A stretch of DNA of 64,000 nucleotides from Anaerocaecibacter muris (GCF_943192945.1 NZ_CALPCE010000005.1:62001-126000); one strand, 5' to 3'; shown: positions 42,710 through 50,922, counted from the stretch's first letter. Numbers and translations: made by a program. The notes: generated by a model from the sequence alone, not told the origin.

Positions 42710-43903
42710 ATGAAAAAGAAAAAGTGCATAGCCATGTTGCTTGCAGGCGGTCAAGGAACGCGTCTGTATGCTCTTACAAACATGGTTGCCAAACCCGCCG
42801 TTTCGTTCGGAGCAAAATATCGGATAATCGATTTTCCGTTATCCAATTGCACCAACTCCGGTATCGACACCGTCGGCGTACTCACACAATATCAGCCGTT
42901 GATACTCAACGAGTATGTAGGCAACGGCGAGCCGTGGGATTTGGATCGCAGTTACGGCGGAGTGCACACTTTGCCTCCGTATCAGGCAAAGGCGGGCGGA
43001 GAGTGGTATAAAGGCACGGCTAACGCTATATATCAAAACTTGCATTTTCTTAACGAGTACGATTCGGAACACGTGCTTATTTTGTCGGGCGATCATATTT
43101 ACAAAATGGACTATTCCAAAATGCTCGCACAGCATATACAGCATAACGCCGATTGCACGATAGCTGTTTTCGACGTGCCGCCCGAAGAGGCGAGCCGATT
43201 CGGCATTATGGATTACGACGAGAATATGCGAATTAACTCCTTTGAGGAAAAGCCTAAATCGCCAAAAAGCAATCATGCGAGCATGGGCGTATACATATTC
43301 AAAAAAGACGTGCTTGTGCGCGAGCTTATAGCCGACGAAGCCGATAAAAATTCGGTAAATGATTTCGGCAAAAATATTATAACCAAAATGCTTAAAGCGG
43401 GAAGCGGGCTTTACGCGTATTCGTTTTCCGGTTATTGGAAAGACGTCGGTACGGTTACAAGCCTTTGGGAAGCTAATATGGATTTACTCGGCGACAAACC
43501 TGCGTTCGATATTGATGATCCGTCGTTTAAAATATATTCGCGCAACGAGCCGCTTCCGCCGTCGTATATTGGCGATAACGGAAAGTTTGTAAATTCAATT
43601 ATGACAACGGGTTGCGAAATTTACGGCACGGTTATCAATTCGGTTATCGGCGAGGGCGTCACCGTAAAAGAGGGCGCGGTTGTCGAAAACAGCGTTGTAA
43701 TGCAAGGCTCTGTAATCGGCAAAAACGTTAAAATTTCTTACGGCATGGTCGACGAAAACGTTGTTATAGGCGACGGCGCGGTTATAGGCGACGAAAATTC
43801 CGATAAAAATCATATTACGCTCATAGGCAGGGATACGGCAATCCCTGCGAAAACAAAACTCAAAGCGGGCGAAATAGTTGAAAAAGGGAGCGTAAAAGCA
43901 TGA
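42710..43903 (+). CDS. glgC: Glucose-1-phosphate adenylyltransferase
   Basis: The 397-residue nucleotidyltransferase has [14 protein letters not shown], the [19 protein letters not shown] signature, [27 protein letters not shown] and a left-handed beta-helix C-terminus. It makes ADP-glucose for glycogen. AAGGAG lies 6 nt before the ATG. Its stop overlaps glgD by 4 nt. Confidence 0.96.
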   Translation: MKKKKCIAMLLAGGQGTRLYALTNMVAKPAVSFGAKYRIIDFPLSNCTNSGIDTVGVLTQYQPLILNEYVGNGEPWDLDRSYGGVHTLPPYQAKAGGEWYKGTANAIYQNLHFLNEYDSEHVLILSGDHIYKMDYSKMLAQHIQHNADCTIAVFDVPPEEASRFGIMDYDENMRINSFEEKPKSPKSNHASMGVYIFKKDVLVRELIADEADKNSVNDFGKNIITKMLKAGSGLYAYSFSGYWKDVGTVTSLWEANMDLLGDKPAFDIDDPSFKIYSRNEPLPPSYIGDNGKFVNSIMTTGCEIYGTVINSVIGEGVTVKEGAVVENSVVMQGSVIGKNVKISYGMVDENVVIGDGAVIGDENSDKNHITLIGRDTAIPAKTKLKAGEIVEKGSVKA

Positions 43904-45009
43904 AAACTTTGGGTATAATTTTCGGTAATCTTCATGATAAAGACGTCGGCGAGTTGACTGCGGTTCGGTCGCTCGGATCTGTTCCGTTCGGCGGCAGGTT
44001 TCGGCTTATAGACTTTGTGTTATCGAATATGGTCAACAGCGGAATAACAAAAGTCGGCATAATTACCAAAAACAACTATCAGTCGCTTATGGATCATGTC
44101 GGCAACGGCAAGCACTGGGATTTGTCGCGCAAAAACGGCGGGCTTATTATGTTGCCGCCGTTCAGCGATTCGGGCTTTGACCCCTTCCAAACTCGGTTCG
44201 GTACGATAAAGAGCATACTTCCGTTTATTAGGCACTGCGACGAAGAATATGTCGTTATGAGCGATTGCGATAATGTTTGCAATATAAATCTTTCGGACGT
44301 TATTCAATCGCATATCGATCGCCATGCAGATATAACTGTTGTCGCACGTAAGAAAACGCTTTCGAGCAAAAAGCCGCGCACGGTACTCGAAACAGACGGC
44401 GACGGGCGTATAACAAAAGTTATAAACACCGACAAGGCGAGCGGCGAACATACCGTATTCGCTAATATTATCGTCATGAACCGCAAATTCCTGTTGAACA
44501 TTGCGGAAAATGCCGACGAACTTAATTATAACAGCTTTACAAAAGACGTGCTTGTGCGCGGCGCAGGCAAGTACAGAATTTTTGCGTATATGATTGAGGG
44601 GTACTTTGCCAATATCGACAGTTTGAGCAATTATTATAAACACTCACTCGAATTGTTGAATAAAGATGTCCGCGACGAGCTGTTTTATCGCGACGGCGCA
44701 AACATATACACCAAAGTGCGCGACAGCGCGCCTTGTAAAATCGCACGCACCGCAACGGTAGCCAATTCGCTGATTGCCGACGGTTGTGTTATCGAAGGCG
44801 AAGTGCGCAATTCCATATTATTCCGCGGCGTTAAGGTTGCAAAAGGCGCGAAAATCACAAATTCAATTGTGTTTCAAGGATCGGTCATCGGCAAAAACAG
44901 CAGCTTGAATTGCGTAATTGCCGATAAATTGGTTACTATTCTCGAAGATCGTACCCTGTCCGGTCACCAAACGCACCCGTACTTCATTGCCAAATCCGCG
45001 GTCATATAA
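43900..45009 (+). CDS. glgD: Glucose-1-phosphate adenylyltransferase, GlgD subunit
   Basis: The 369-residue paralogue of GlgC begins [20 protein letters not shown] in place of the catalytic GGxGxRL loop, and keeps the [16 protein letters not shown] region and the beta-helix. In Firmicutes GlgD is the regulatory subunit that pairs with GlgC. It overlaps glgC by ATGA; glgA follows 23 bp later. Confidence 0.94.
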   Translation: MKTLGIIFGNLHDKDVGELTAVRSLGSVPFGGRFRLIDFVLSNMVNSGITKVGIITKNNYQSLMDHVGNGKHWDLSRKNGGLIMLPPFSDSGFDPFQTRFGTIKSILPFIRHCDEEYVVMSDCDNVCNINLSDVIQSHIDRHADITVVARKKTLSSKKPRTVLETDGDGRITKVINTDKASGEHTVFANIIVMNRKFLLNIAENADELNYNSFTKDVLVRGAGKYRIFAYMIEGYFANIDSLSNYYKHSLELLNKDVRDELFYRDGANIYTKVRDSAPCKIARTATVANSLIADGCVIEGEVRNSILFRGVKVAKGAKITNSIVFQGSVIGKNSSLNCVIADKLVTILEDRTLSGHQTHPYFIAKSAVI

Positions 45010-45032
45010 CCGTCGCACGACAGGAGTTTAAT

Positions 45033-46637
45033 ATGCCTAAAAAAATAACCGAAACAAGTAAGCCGAAAGCAAAAGCAACGCAAACAAAATCCACTCCGTC
45101 CGCATTCAAATCGGCTAAATCGCAGGCGACAGAGAAATCAATAAAGCCGCAGAAAACAGATAAAACAACCGAAGTTGTCAAAAAGCCCGAGAATAAAAAG
45201 GCAAGCAAAAGAAAAATTCTTTTTGTCGGATCGGAAGCGTTTCCGTTTGCGGGAACGGGCGGGCTCGGCGAAGTCTTGGGCAGTCTGCCTTGCGCCGTGA
45301 ACGACGGCGGCGAATATGAAGCGCGCGTAATTTTACCGCTCTACGAGAGTTTTCCGCAGAACAGACGCAAAGATTTGCAATTTGTTTGCTGGACGTTTGT
45401 AAACCTGTCTTGGCGCAATCAATACTGCGGACTGTTTCGTATAAAAGAAGGCAATACCGTTTTTTATTTCATAGACAACGAGTACTACTTTAAGCGCAAA
45501 AATCTGTACGGTTACGGCGACGACGGCGAGCGTTTTGCGTTTTTCTGTCGCGCGGTGCTGGACATTTTGCCGCGGCTCGATTTTATGCCTGACGTGTTGC
45601 ATTGCAACGATTGGCAGACTGCGCTTGTTCCCATTTATTATAAACTTTTTTATATGTTCCGCGACGGATACGGCGGAATAAAGACCGTGTTTACTATACA
45701 CAACATAGAATATCAAGGCTGGTTCCACCGTTCCATGATAGGCGATGTGTTCGGCATACCCGATTATGAATTCGGAAGTATCGAGCACTTTGGCGAAATA
45801 AATTTAATGCGCGGTGCGATAGATTATTCGGACGCGGTCAGTACCGTAAGCCCGACGTATGCAAAAGAAATACTGGATCCGTACTATGCTCACACATTGG
45901 ACGGCATACTGATTCATAATACTCACAAACTTCGCGGAATACTCAACGGAATAGATACCGTCACGTATAATCCCGAAACAAATCCCGCACTTTTCGCGCA
46001 TTACAATGCGGAGGATAAGAGCGGGAAAGTTCTCGATAAAGCGGGATTGCAAAAGTTGTTGTGGTTGCCTATTAACAAAGACGTGCCGATTATAGCCATG
46101 ATAACACGCTTGGCGTCGCACAAGGGTTTGGATATAGTGCGCGAAGCGTTGCCGGAAATACTTTCGCGCGACGTTCAGTTCGTTATATTGGGCACGGGCG
46201 ACAGCGAGTATGAGGGTTATTTTTCGTATATGCAAGAGCGGTATAACGACAAAATGCGTGCTGTGATTGCATTCGATAAGGATTTGTCGCATAAGATTTA
46301 TTCGGGCGCGGATATGTTCTTAATGCCGAGTAAAAGCGAGCCTTGCGGACTGTCGCAAATGATGGCTTGCAGATACGGAACTATTCCGATAGTGCGCGAA
46401 ACGGGCGGCTTGCAGGATTCGATAACCGACGCATATAACGGCGATTTCGGCAACGGTTATAAGTTCTCGCGTTATGCCGCCGATGATTTGATAGGCGCAA
46501 TAGACCGCGCGACAGGGCTTTACCGCGACTACCGCGAAAAATGGGACGGACTTGTCGATAGGGCAATGCGCACGGATTTCAGTTGGACGGTCAGTGCAAA
46601 AGAATATATTAAATTTTATAACGAATTATTGAGTTAA
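45033..46637 (+). CDS. glgA: Glycogen synthase (GT5) with Lys/Thr-rich N-terminal extension
   Basis: The 534-residue ADP-glucose glycosyltransferase has FVGSEAFPFAGTGGLGEVLGSLP (GTGGL in place of the usual KTGGL), HCNDWQTALVP, TIHNIEYQG and the C-terminal donor site MPSKSEPCGLSQM and RETGGLQDS. Residues 1-58 are an extra low-complexity segment rich in K, T, S and A that ordinary GlgA proteins of about 480 residues lack. It is the last gene of glgC-glgD-glgA. The terminator follows. Confidence 0.94.
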   Translation: MPKKITETSKPKAKATQTKSTPSAFKSAKSQATEKSIKPQKTDKTTEVVKKPENKKASKRKILFVGSEAFPFAGTGGLGEVLGSLPCAVNDGGEYEARVILPLYESFPQNRRKDLQFVCWTFVNLSWRNQYCGLFRIKEGNTVFYFIDNEYYFKRKNLYGYGDDGERFAFFCRAVLDILPRLDFMPDVLHCNDWQTALVPIYYKLFYMFRDGYGGIKTVFTIHNIEYQGWFHRSMIGDVFGIPDYEFGSIEHFGEINLMRGAIDYSDAVSTVSPTYAKEILDPYYAHTLDGILIHNTHKLRGILNGIDTVTYNPETNPALFAHYNAEDKSGKVLDKAGLQKLLWLPINKDVPIIAMITRLASHKGLDIVREALPEILSRDVQFVILGTGDSEYEGYFSYMQERYNDKMRAVIAFDKDLSHKIYSGADMFLMPSKSEPCGLSQMMACRYGTIPIVRETGGLQDSITDAYNGDFGNGYKFSRYAADDLIGAIDRATGLYRDYREKWDGLVDRAMRTDFSWTVSAKEYIKFYNELLS

Positions 46638-46657
46638 AATTTATAAGCGAATACAAA

Positions 46658-46698
46658 ACAATAAGAGCAGTCTACGACGGACTGCTTTTATTATTGTT
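46658..46698 (+). terminator. Terminator of the glg operon
   Basis: AGCAGTC (46666-46672) pairs with GACTGCT (46680-46686). The flanking AATAA and TTATT can extend the stem. Followed by a T-rich stretch. Confidence 0.75.
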
Positions 46699-46730
46699 TA
46701 TTTAAATAGGCAAATATATTATTGAAACGT

Positions 46731-46759
46731 TTGACAAAACAGGTGATTTAATATATACT
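46731..46759 (+). promoter_or_regulatory. Promoter of the tetR-type gene
   Basis: Consensus TTGACA (46731-46736), 17 bp and TATACT (46754-46759). The -10 box overlaps the operator palindrome. Confidence 0.8.
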
Positions 46760-46785
46760 GAACATTGTTCAAAGCAATGTTCAGT
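46757..46785. promoter_or_regulatory. TetR-type operator, perfect 11-bp arms
   Basis: ACTGAACATTG (46757-46767) and CAATGTTCAGT (46775-46785) are exact inverted arms around a 7-nt spacer. The site covers the -10 box end and the transcription start, and lies 11 bp before the regulator ATG: a typical self-repression site. Confidence 0.8.
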
Positions 46786-46796
46786 GAGGTGTTTCA

Positions 46797-47354
46797 ATGG
46801 AAATTAAAGATAAAATTATCGATGTTACAATAGACTTGATTAAAGAAGCTAATGGAAATGTCGATAAAATTACAATCAGAGAAATAGCAAAACGGGCGGG
46901 TATAGGCGTCGGACTTATCAATTATCATTTTCAAAGTAAAAAGAATTTGGTCGATATTTGTGTACAGCAAATAATAAGCGGGGTAATTGCTCAATCAAAG
47001 CCTGATTTGTCGCAATTTACTCCTATTGAGAAACTTAAAAGTTCGGTTAAAGTTCCGATTGATTTTTTGATGGAAAATCCGGAAATTTCCAAGATTTCGA
47101 TTTTGGGCGACTTAATGCAAGGTCAAGTTAATGATAACACGTTTCAAACTTTGGCGCGCTATTACTCCCATGCAAGTAACTTAAAACAAAGCGAAGATAC
47201 GTTTTTCAAAACGGTATTTCTTATTCACGGTTTACAAGGTATTTTTTTGCGTTGGGAATTATATAAAGATAGGTTTGACTTTTCCGATAAACAGCAAAGG
47301 GATAACTTGATTGACGATTTGGTGCAAAAATTATTCGGAGCGGAAAATGAATAG
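46797..47354 (+). CDS. TetR/AcrR-family regulator
   Basis: The 185-residue protein has an N-terminal TetR helix-turn-helix (ITIREIAKRAGIGVGLINYHFQSKKNLVD, about residues 25-53) and an all-helical ligand domain. A perfect operator lies in its own promoter. The next gene overlaps it by 8 nt, so regulator and membrane protein are coexpressed and probably share a ligand. Codon use is more AT-rich than in the core genes around it. Confidence 0.88.
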   Translation: MEIKDKIIDVTIDLIKEANGNVDKITIREIAKRAGIGVGLINYHFQSKKNLVDICVQQIISGVIAQSKPDLSQFTPIEKLKSSVKVPIDFLMENPEISKISILGDLMQGQVNDNTFQTLARYYSHASNLKQSEDTFFKTVFLIHGLQGIFLRWELYKDRFDFSDKQQRDNLIDDLVQKLFGAENE

Positions 47355-47985
47355 AAAAATAGGTTTTATATCGTCCATAGTAATCGGTAGCGCAGTCGCA
47401 ATATTTTTAATTTGCTTGATAGCAGCGTTATTTAATCGAATTTCGTTTACGGAAAATTTGAGTTACGGCGTATGCGCTATACTTTCATGGGGGTGGGTGG
47501 CAACCGCTGTTGTTTACTCTTGTTATGCAAAAAAAGAGCGTTCTGCCGCGGCAAAAATCGGAGTTTGCACGGGCGTGATTTATTCGACAATAATCAGTAT
47601 TGTATACTTTACTCAATTATCGACGGTGCTATATAAATCAGTTGACGAAAAGATTTTGCAAGCCTTTTCGTTTTCGGCGGCGGGCAGTTGGATGTTTAAT
47701 CTGGATTTACTTGGTTACGGATTATTGTCGATTTCCACATTTTTTATCGGATTGAGTTTGCACGCCGATAATAAAATCGATAAAGCGTTGAAATTTCTTT
47801 TAATGCTACACGGAATATTTTTCGTTTGTATGTTTGTGCCTATTCTTCCTTTGCCCGCAAGCAATCAAGGCAACGGCGGAACAGTAGCGTTAATATGTTG
47901 GTGTTTATTCTTTTTGCCGATTTGCGTTTTATCGGCTTTACATTATAAAAAATTAAGCATGGCGGAATTGCAATTATCACAATAG
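47347..47985 (+). CDS. Polytopic membrane protein, partner of the TetR-type regulator
   Basis: The 212-residue protein consists mostly of hydrophobic helices, about six membrane segments (around residues 7-30, 40-60, 70-90, 110-135, 145-165, 175-200). ATG 47347 lies within the end of the regulator gene after GGAGCGG. I do not recognise the family. By context it could be a small integral transporter or membrane sensor controlled by the regulator. Confidence 0.65.
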   Translation: MNRKIGFISSIVIGSAVAIFLICLIAALFNRISFTENLSYGVCAILSWGWVATAVVYSCYAKKERSAAAKIGVCTGVIYSTIISIVYFTQLSTVLYKSVDEKILQAFSFSAAGSWMFNLDLLGYGLLSISTFFIGLSLHADNKIDKALKFLLMLHGIFFVCMFVPILPLPASNQGNGGTVALICWCLFFLPICVLSALHYKKLSMAELQLSQ

Positions 47986-48141
47986 CTTGTGCGATTGCCG
48001 CACAATAGTACATAAAATGCAATAAGGGGTCAGGATAATTTAACGAACGATTTGACCGAACAACGAATTAAAATGAAATTAAAGATAACTGATTAATAAT
48101 GTATAAAATATGAACTAACACTTAAAAATTCACAAAAACTA

Positions 48142-48170
48142 TTGCAAAAACAAAAAATGTATAATATACT
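48142..48170 (+). promoter_or_regulatory. Promoter of the 122-aa orphan gene
   Basis: TTGCAA (48142-48147), 17 bp and TATACT (48165-48170), followed by AGAAGGAG before ATG 48197. A TATAAT at 48160 would leave too short a spacer. Confidence 0.5.
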
Positions 48171-48196
48171 TAAAGAAATAGAAGGAGCTGATTAAT

Positions 48197-48565
48197 ATGA
48201 ACTATCGATTTAACTTTAAGAAATATCCTGAATTGCTTGAACTGTACGAAGTATACAGGAAGCTTGAATTAAAAGCTACTGGTTATAGCATGAAAGAATC
48301 TAAGCGAGCAGGAGAACAGTTGACGAAAGCTAATCAAAGAAGCAGTGAATATGCATATTCTATTCTTGCAAAAGCAATTTATGATGTATTTGCTCCGATT
48401 AAACCAAAGCTACACAAAAGACGAGGTGAAAGTGCATATTTTCAATGGGATGAAGTCTTTGATAAACCCTTTGAAGAACTTGATATAAATCATAGAAAGT
48501 GTTTAGTGGGGTTAATCGAGGGTAAATTCGTTTACGAATTACCGCTTAGTTACTATAACGATTAA
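48197..48565 (+). CDS. Hypothetical protein (122 aa), accessory
   Basis: A charged soluble protein with a helical N-terminus (KKYPELLELYEVYRKLELK) and many Lys/Glu. It has no signal, membrane segment or known motif. A GAAGGAG ribosome site and its own promoter support expression. Base composition and codon choice (AAA, GAA, ATT) are AT-rich compared with the core genes, suggesting acquisition. Family not recognised. Confidence 0.65.
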   Translation: MNYRFNFKKYPELLELYEVYRKLELKATGYSMKESKRAGEQLTKANQRSSEYAYSILAKAIYDVFAPIKPKLHKRRGESAYFQWDEVFDKPFEELDINHRKCLVGLIEGKFVYELPLSYYND

Positions 48566-48652
48566 CCATATAAGGCTGAACAGGAAATCACTTTTGATGA
48601 TTAGTTAAATTGTTAAAAATGTTGTTGGGCGATTAAGTCGCAAAACATAAAT

Positions 48653-48684
48653 ATACCACTCAAGTTGGCGCCTGAGTGGTATAA
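48653..48684 (+). other. Hairpin 1 upstream of the 43-aa gene
   Basis: TATACCACTCA (48653-48663) and TGAGTGGTATA (48674-48684) are perfect 11-bp arms around a 10-nt loop AGTTGGCGCC. No T run follows, so it is not a simple terminator. Confidence 0.7.
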
Positions 48685-48694
48685 AGGAAAGCTG

Positions 48695-48746
48695 ACAATC
48701 TGAGCTGTCTATACTTTCTACTCAATTATAGTATATCAGATTGTCG
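48695..48746 (+). other. Nested hairpin 2 upstream of the 43-aa gene
   Basis: Outer arms GACAATCTGA (48695-48704) and TCAGATTGTC (48737-48746) enclose inner arms TATACT (48711-48716) and AGTATA (48731-48736), the inner and outer 3' arms being contiguous. It ends 34 bp before the GGAGGA ribosome site of the next gene. Confidence 0.7.
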
Positions 48747-48794
48747 CTCCCTATGCAAGCATTTGCGTGAGATTTAAAAAGGAGGACAAAAAAT

Positions 48795-48926
48795 ATGGAA
48801 AAAACTTATGACTGTGGATATTACATTTTTACTAAGTTTATAACCCTTAAAGATGGAACACGTATCTATGCCGAACAGTACGGCAAACGTGCGTTCCGAA
48901 TATGGGTTGGTTCGAGAAAGAAATAA
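48795..48926 (+). CDS. Small protein of 43 aa, mobile-element type
   Basis: The ORF has GGAGGA (48781-48786) 8 nt before its ATG and encodes a basic, aromatic-rich peptide containing YIFTKFITLKDGTRIYAEQYG and ending VGSRKK. Small proteins with a similar GxxIYAxxYGxxAFxI pattern occur beside conjugative elements and phages in Firmicutes; this is from memory and unverified. The nested hairpins upstream suggest controlled expression. Confidence 0.6.
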   Translation: MEKTYDCGYYIFTKFITLKDGTRIYAEQYGKRAFRIWVGSRKK

Positions 48927-49247
48927 TAACTAGAATGATATGGAGGTCGCCCGTCTCATTTTTCTTTAAGCTACGACAATACAATACATTGTATATTGAA
49001 ATACATTTGATTGCCTACGGCTCTTAATATTATATTTTAAAACATGTTTAGGACTCCAAGTTATACAATTACTCAAGGGATTATGAGTCTGCTGTGTCTG
49101 ATGCACTTTTTGAAATAGTGAAAAATGAAGCGAGAATTTTGCGAGAAAAATGCGAGAATTAAAAGTACCAAAATAACAAGTGAAATGTAGTAAAAAGCAT
49201 AAAAAAGCTCCGAAATCGGCTAAAATTGCTTGATTTCGGAGCTTTTT
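48927..49247. other. AT-rich non-coding stretch with tRNA-Leu-like core and iterons
   Basis: No gene is visible. It contains ACAATACAATACATTGTAT (about 48976-48994), a sequence resembling the anticodon/D-arm region of tRNA-Leu (49079-49100, reverse strand), three GCGAGAA iterons at 11-bp steps (49130, 49141, 49152) and the terminator of the tRNA array. Confidence 0.55.
49140..49160. repeat. 21-bp direct repeat, copy 1 (iterons)
   Basis: Exact match of 49358-49378, with GCGAGAA-type units spaced 11 bp. A third unit starts at 49130. It lies about 60 bp to the right of a tRNA-Leu-like core, just as copy 2 lies 64 bp from the core of the intact tRNA-Leu. Confidence 0.75.
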
Positions 49248-49248
49248 T
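49201..49248 (-). terminator. Terminator of the tRNA array
   Basis: A 17-bp perfect stem: AAAAAAGCTCCGAAATC (49201-49217) and GATTTCGGAGCTTTTTT (49232-49248). It abuts the CCA end of tRNA-Leu. Confidence 0.9.
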
Positions 49249-49334
49249 GGTACCGCTGACCGGACTTGAACCGGTATAGGATCGCTCCTGCAAGATTTTA
49301 AGTCTTGTGTGTCTGCCTATTCCACCACAGCGGC
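49248..49334 (-). tRNA. tRNA-Leu (anticodon TAA)
   Basis: An 87-nt class II tRNA on the - strand. The acceptor stem GCCGCTG pairs with CAGCGGT (one G-U), the anticodon loop is CTTAAAA with stem CAAGA/TCTTG, there is a long variable arm, and the T arm has GGTTCAAGTCC. The CCA end is encoded. It is the last gene of a four-part array, directly before the terminator. Confidence 0.93.
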
Positions 49335-49357
49335 TAAGATATGTAATTTTTACAAAA

Positions 49358-49378
49358 TGCGAGAAAAATGCGAGAATT
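49358..49378. repeat. 21-bp direct repeat, copy 2 (iterons)
   Basis: Second exact copy of 49140-49160, placed 24 bp to the right of the 5' end of the intact tRNA-Leu, between it and the truncated tRNA-Leu. Confidence 0.75.
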
Positions 49379-49450
49379 TAGTGCTGGTGATGAGCCTTTT
49401 TATACAATATACAGTAGAAAGTACTCATGGTTGGTCTATATCTTGTGTGA

Positions 49451-49498
49451 CACAAGGGATTTTAAGTCCCTTGCGTCTGCCTATTCCACCACAGCGGC
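49451..49498 (-). pseudogene. Truncated tRNA-Leu (5' half only)
   Basis: From 49498 leftward the - strand reads as a tRNA-Leu 5' half: acceptor arm GCCGCTG, D arm GTGGAATAGGCAGAC, and anticodon stem-loop GGGA-CTTAAAA-TCCC (TAA anticodon). After the start of a variable arm (TGTGTCACACA) there is no T arm and no 3' acceptor strand. Its 5' 24 nt are identical to those of the intact tRNA-Leu, but its anticodon stem differs, so it is a separate, broken gene. Confidence 0.8.
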
Positions 49499-49565
49499 AT
49501 ATAGCTTACAGAATAGGCGGGTTGCGGTTAATGTAAAACGCATTGACCGTATAGTCAATGCGTTT

Positions 49566-49639
49566 TGGAGGCACCACCCGGATTTGAACCGGGGGTTAGG
49601 GCTTTGCAGGCCCCTGCCTTACCGCTTGGCTATGGTGCC
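49566..49639 (-). tRNA. tRNA-Cys (anticodon GCA)
   Basis: A 74-nt cloverleaf on the - strand: acceptor GGCACCA with TGGTGCC, anticodon loop around TGCAAA, T arm GGTTCAAATCC, discriminator T and encoded CCA. Confidence 0.95.
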
Positions 49640-49659
49640 GTACTCTATACATATGCTAA

Positions 49660-49735
49660 TGGTGGGAACAATAGGACTCGAACCTATGACCCTCTGCTTG
49701 TAAGGCAGATGCTCTCCCAGCTGAGCTATGCTCCC
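49660..49735 (-). tRNA. tRNA-Val (anticodon TAC)
   Basis: A 76-nt cloverleaf on the - strand: acceptor GGGAGCA with TGTTCCC (one G-U), anticodon loop CTTACAA, T arm GGTTCGAGTCC, discriminator A and encoded CCA. It is the first gene of the array. Confidence 0.95.
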
Positions 49736-49750
49736 ATGCAGTGCTTATCT

Positions 49751-49779
49751 ATAATATCAAATATAAAATGAAAAATCAA
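49751..49779 (-). promoter_or_regulatory. Promoter of the tRNA array
   Basis: On the - strand TTGATT (49774-49779) and TATTAT (49751-49756) with 17 bp between, 16 bp before tRNA-Val. Confidence 0.7.
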
Positions 49780-49924
49780 CCTTTTTACATATATTTGCAA
49801 AAAAATTTTAATCTTTTTTGTCGGGACGCGTTCAGAATAAATTGATTTTCGTGCGTAAAACCGCGTCGCTATTCATAAAATATTCTATGTAGCCGTTGAA
49901 CGTGCGCCCGAATATAAAATAATG

Positions 49925-49989
49925 CGGTCGGTACGGCGGAATACGCCAAGCCTCAATACTCGGCGCGCCTAATAAAACCGAGCCGACCG
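49925..49989 (+). other. Long stem in the leader of the ytxC-like gene
   Basis: Positions 49925-49936 pair with 49978-49989 (11 pairs, one A-A mismatch, one G-U), including CGGTCGG and CCGACCG, enclosing about 40 nt. The rest of the 297-bp gap between the tRNA array and the gene shows nothing else I can name. Confidence 0.4.
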
Positions 49990-50032
49990 AATTCGTGCGT
50001 CAACGACTGCTGCGTCAGGTGAAAGGAGAGAT

Positions 50033-50779
50033 ATGTATCAAATTACGGTCAGTGTAGACAGCGCAAAAGCCGAGTGGCTGTATTCTATCGACGACGTTAT
50101 AAGAAACAAGTTATCCGACTGTTTTGCCGTGTCTGCGCTCGATATTTCGGGGCGACGGCTTTATTATTCGTTCGGGTGCGAAGCGCAGTCCAAAGCGCGC
50201 ATGCTCGCCGTTATTAAAGAGTGCTTGGTGGACATGTACGGCGTGGTCTGTAAATTCGATTTTATCAAGCGCAATCTTTCCATAAATTTGCCGCAAATGA
50301 ATTACGAGCTTTTGTTGCATACGCTTGTCGCGTTCGACAGAGAGAACGAGCGCAAACTGTTAAACAAGATTGTGCACGTTGAGGACGGCATGACAATCGA
50401 CGGAATATTTAATTTCCGACTGGGCGAGCTCAAAGAAAGATGGCTGGAAATTTGCAATCTTACTCGCAACAACGGCGCGTATCTATACGACGACGAAACA
50501 TATAACGAACTGTTGCGATTTTTAATCAGTGCTGTTAATCCCAAAATAAACAAACTGACCGTGTGCGAAACGGAAGGGAAATACCGCTTGACCGGCTCGT
50601 TAAAAAACAGCGTGCTCGATTTGGACGTTGGAAACAGCTCCGAACTGATGTATTGTTTGGTGGATTTGGCGCCGCTCGAATTGGTCATAGACGGGCGAAT
50701 ATCCAACAGGGAATTATCAAAGCGTCTTATAGGGATATTCGACGCAAAAACTTTAAATACTATAAAAAACAAAAAGTAA
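50033..50779 (+). CDS. YtxC-like sporulation protein
   Basis: The 248-residue soluble protein has the layout of the YtxC family known from spore-formers: a mixed N-terminal domain (residues 1-90) and a C-terminal half with the EDGMTIDGIFNFRLGELKERW segment and DDETYNELLRFLI. Its biochemical role is unknown. GAAAGGAGAG precedes the ATG. It is monocistronic and separated from yajC by a promoter. Confidence 0.75.
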   Translation: MYQITVSVDSAKAEWLYSIDDVIRNKLSDCFAVSALDISGRRLYYSFGCEAQSKARMLAVIKECLVDMYGVVCKFDFIKRNLSINLPQMNYELLLHTLVAFDRENERKLLNKIVHVEDGMTIDGIFNFRLGELKERWLEICNLTRNNGAYLYDDETYNELLRFLISAVNPKINKLTVCETEGKYRLTGSLKNSVLDLDVGNSSELMYCLVDLAPLELVIDGRISNRELSKRLIGIFDAKTLNTIKNKK

Positions 50780-50862
50780 CGTTTATGTAACATATAACAG
50801 GTATCCGCGATTTTATTGCGACAAAAAAATATTAAAAACTCCGAATAGCGGGCGCTTTTTGA

Positions 50863-50891
50863 TTGCCTTTTTTTTGTCGGCATGTTATAAT
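50863..50891 (+). promoter_or_regulatory. Promoter of yajC
   Basis: TTGCCT (50863-50868), 17 bp and consensus TATAAT (50886-50891), followed by AAGGAG (50907-50912). Confidence 0.65.
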
Positions 50892-50922
50892 CGAATTAAC
50901 ATTTTTAAGGAGTTATGTATAT

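Noticed and set aside
46640-49500. A prophage or conjugative element
   Set aside because: No integrase, relaxase, terminase, capsid or replication gene is visible; only scars and small genes support past integration.
49309-49771. Short + strand frames across the tRNA array
   Set aside because: They are read-throughs of the reverse strand of tRNA genes with no ribosome sites.
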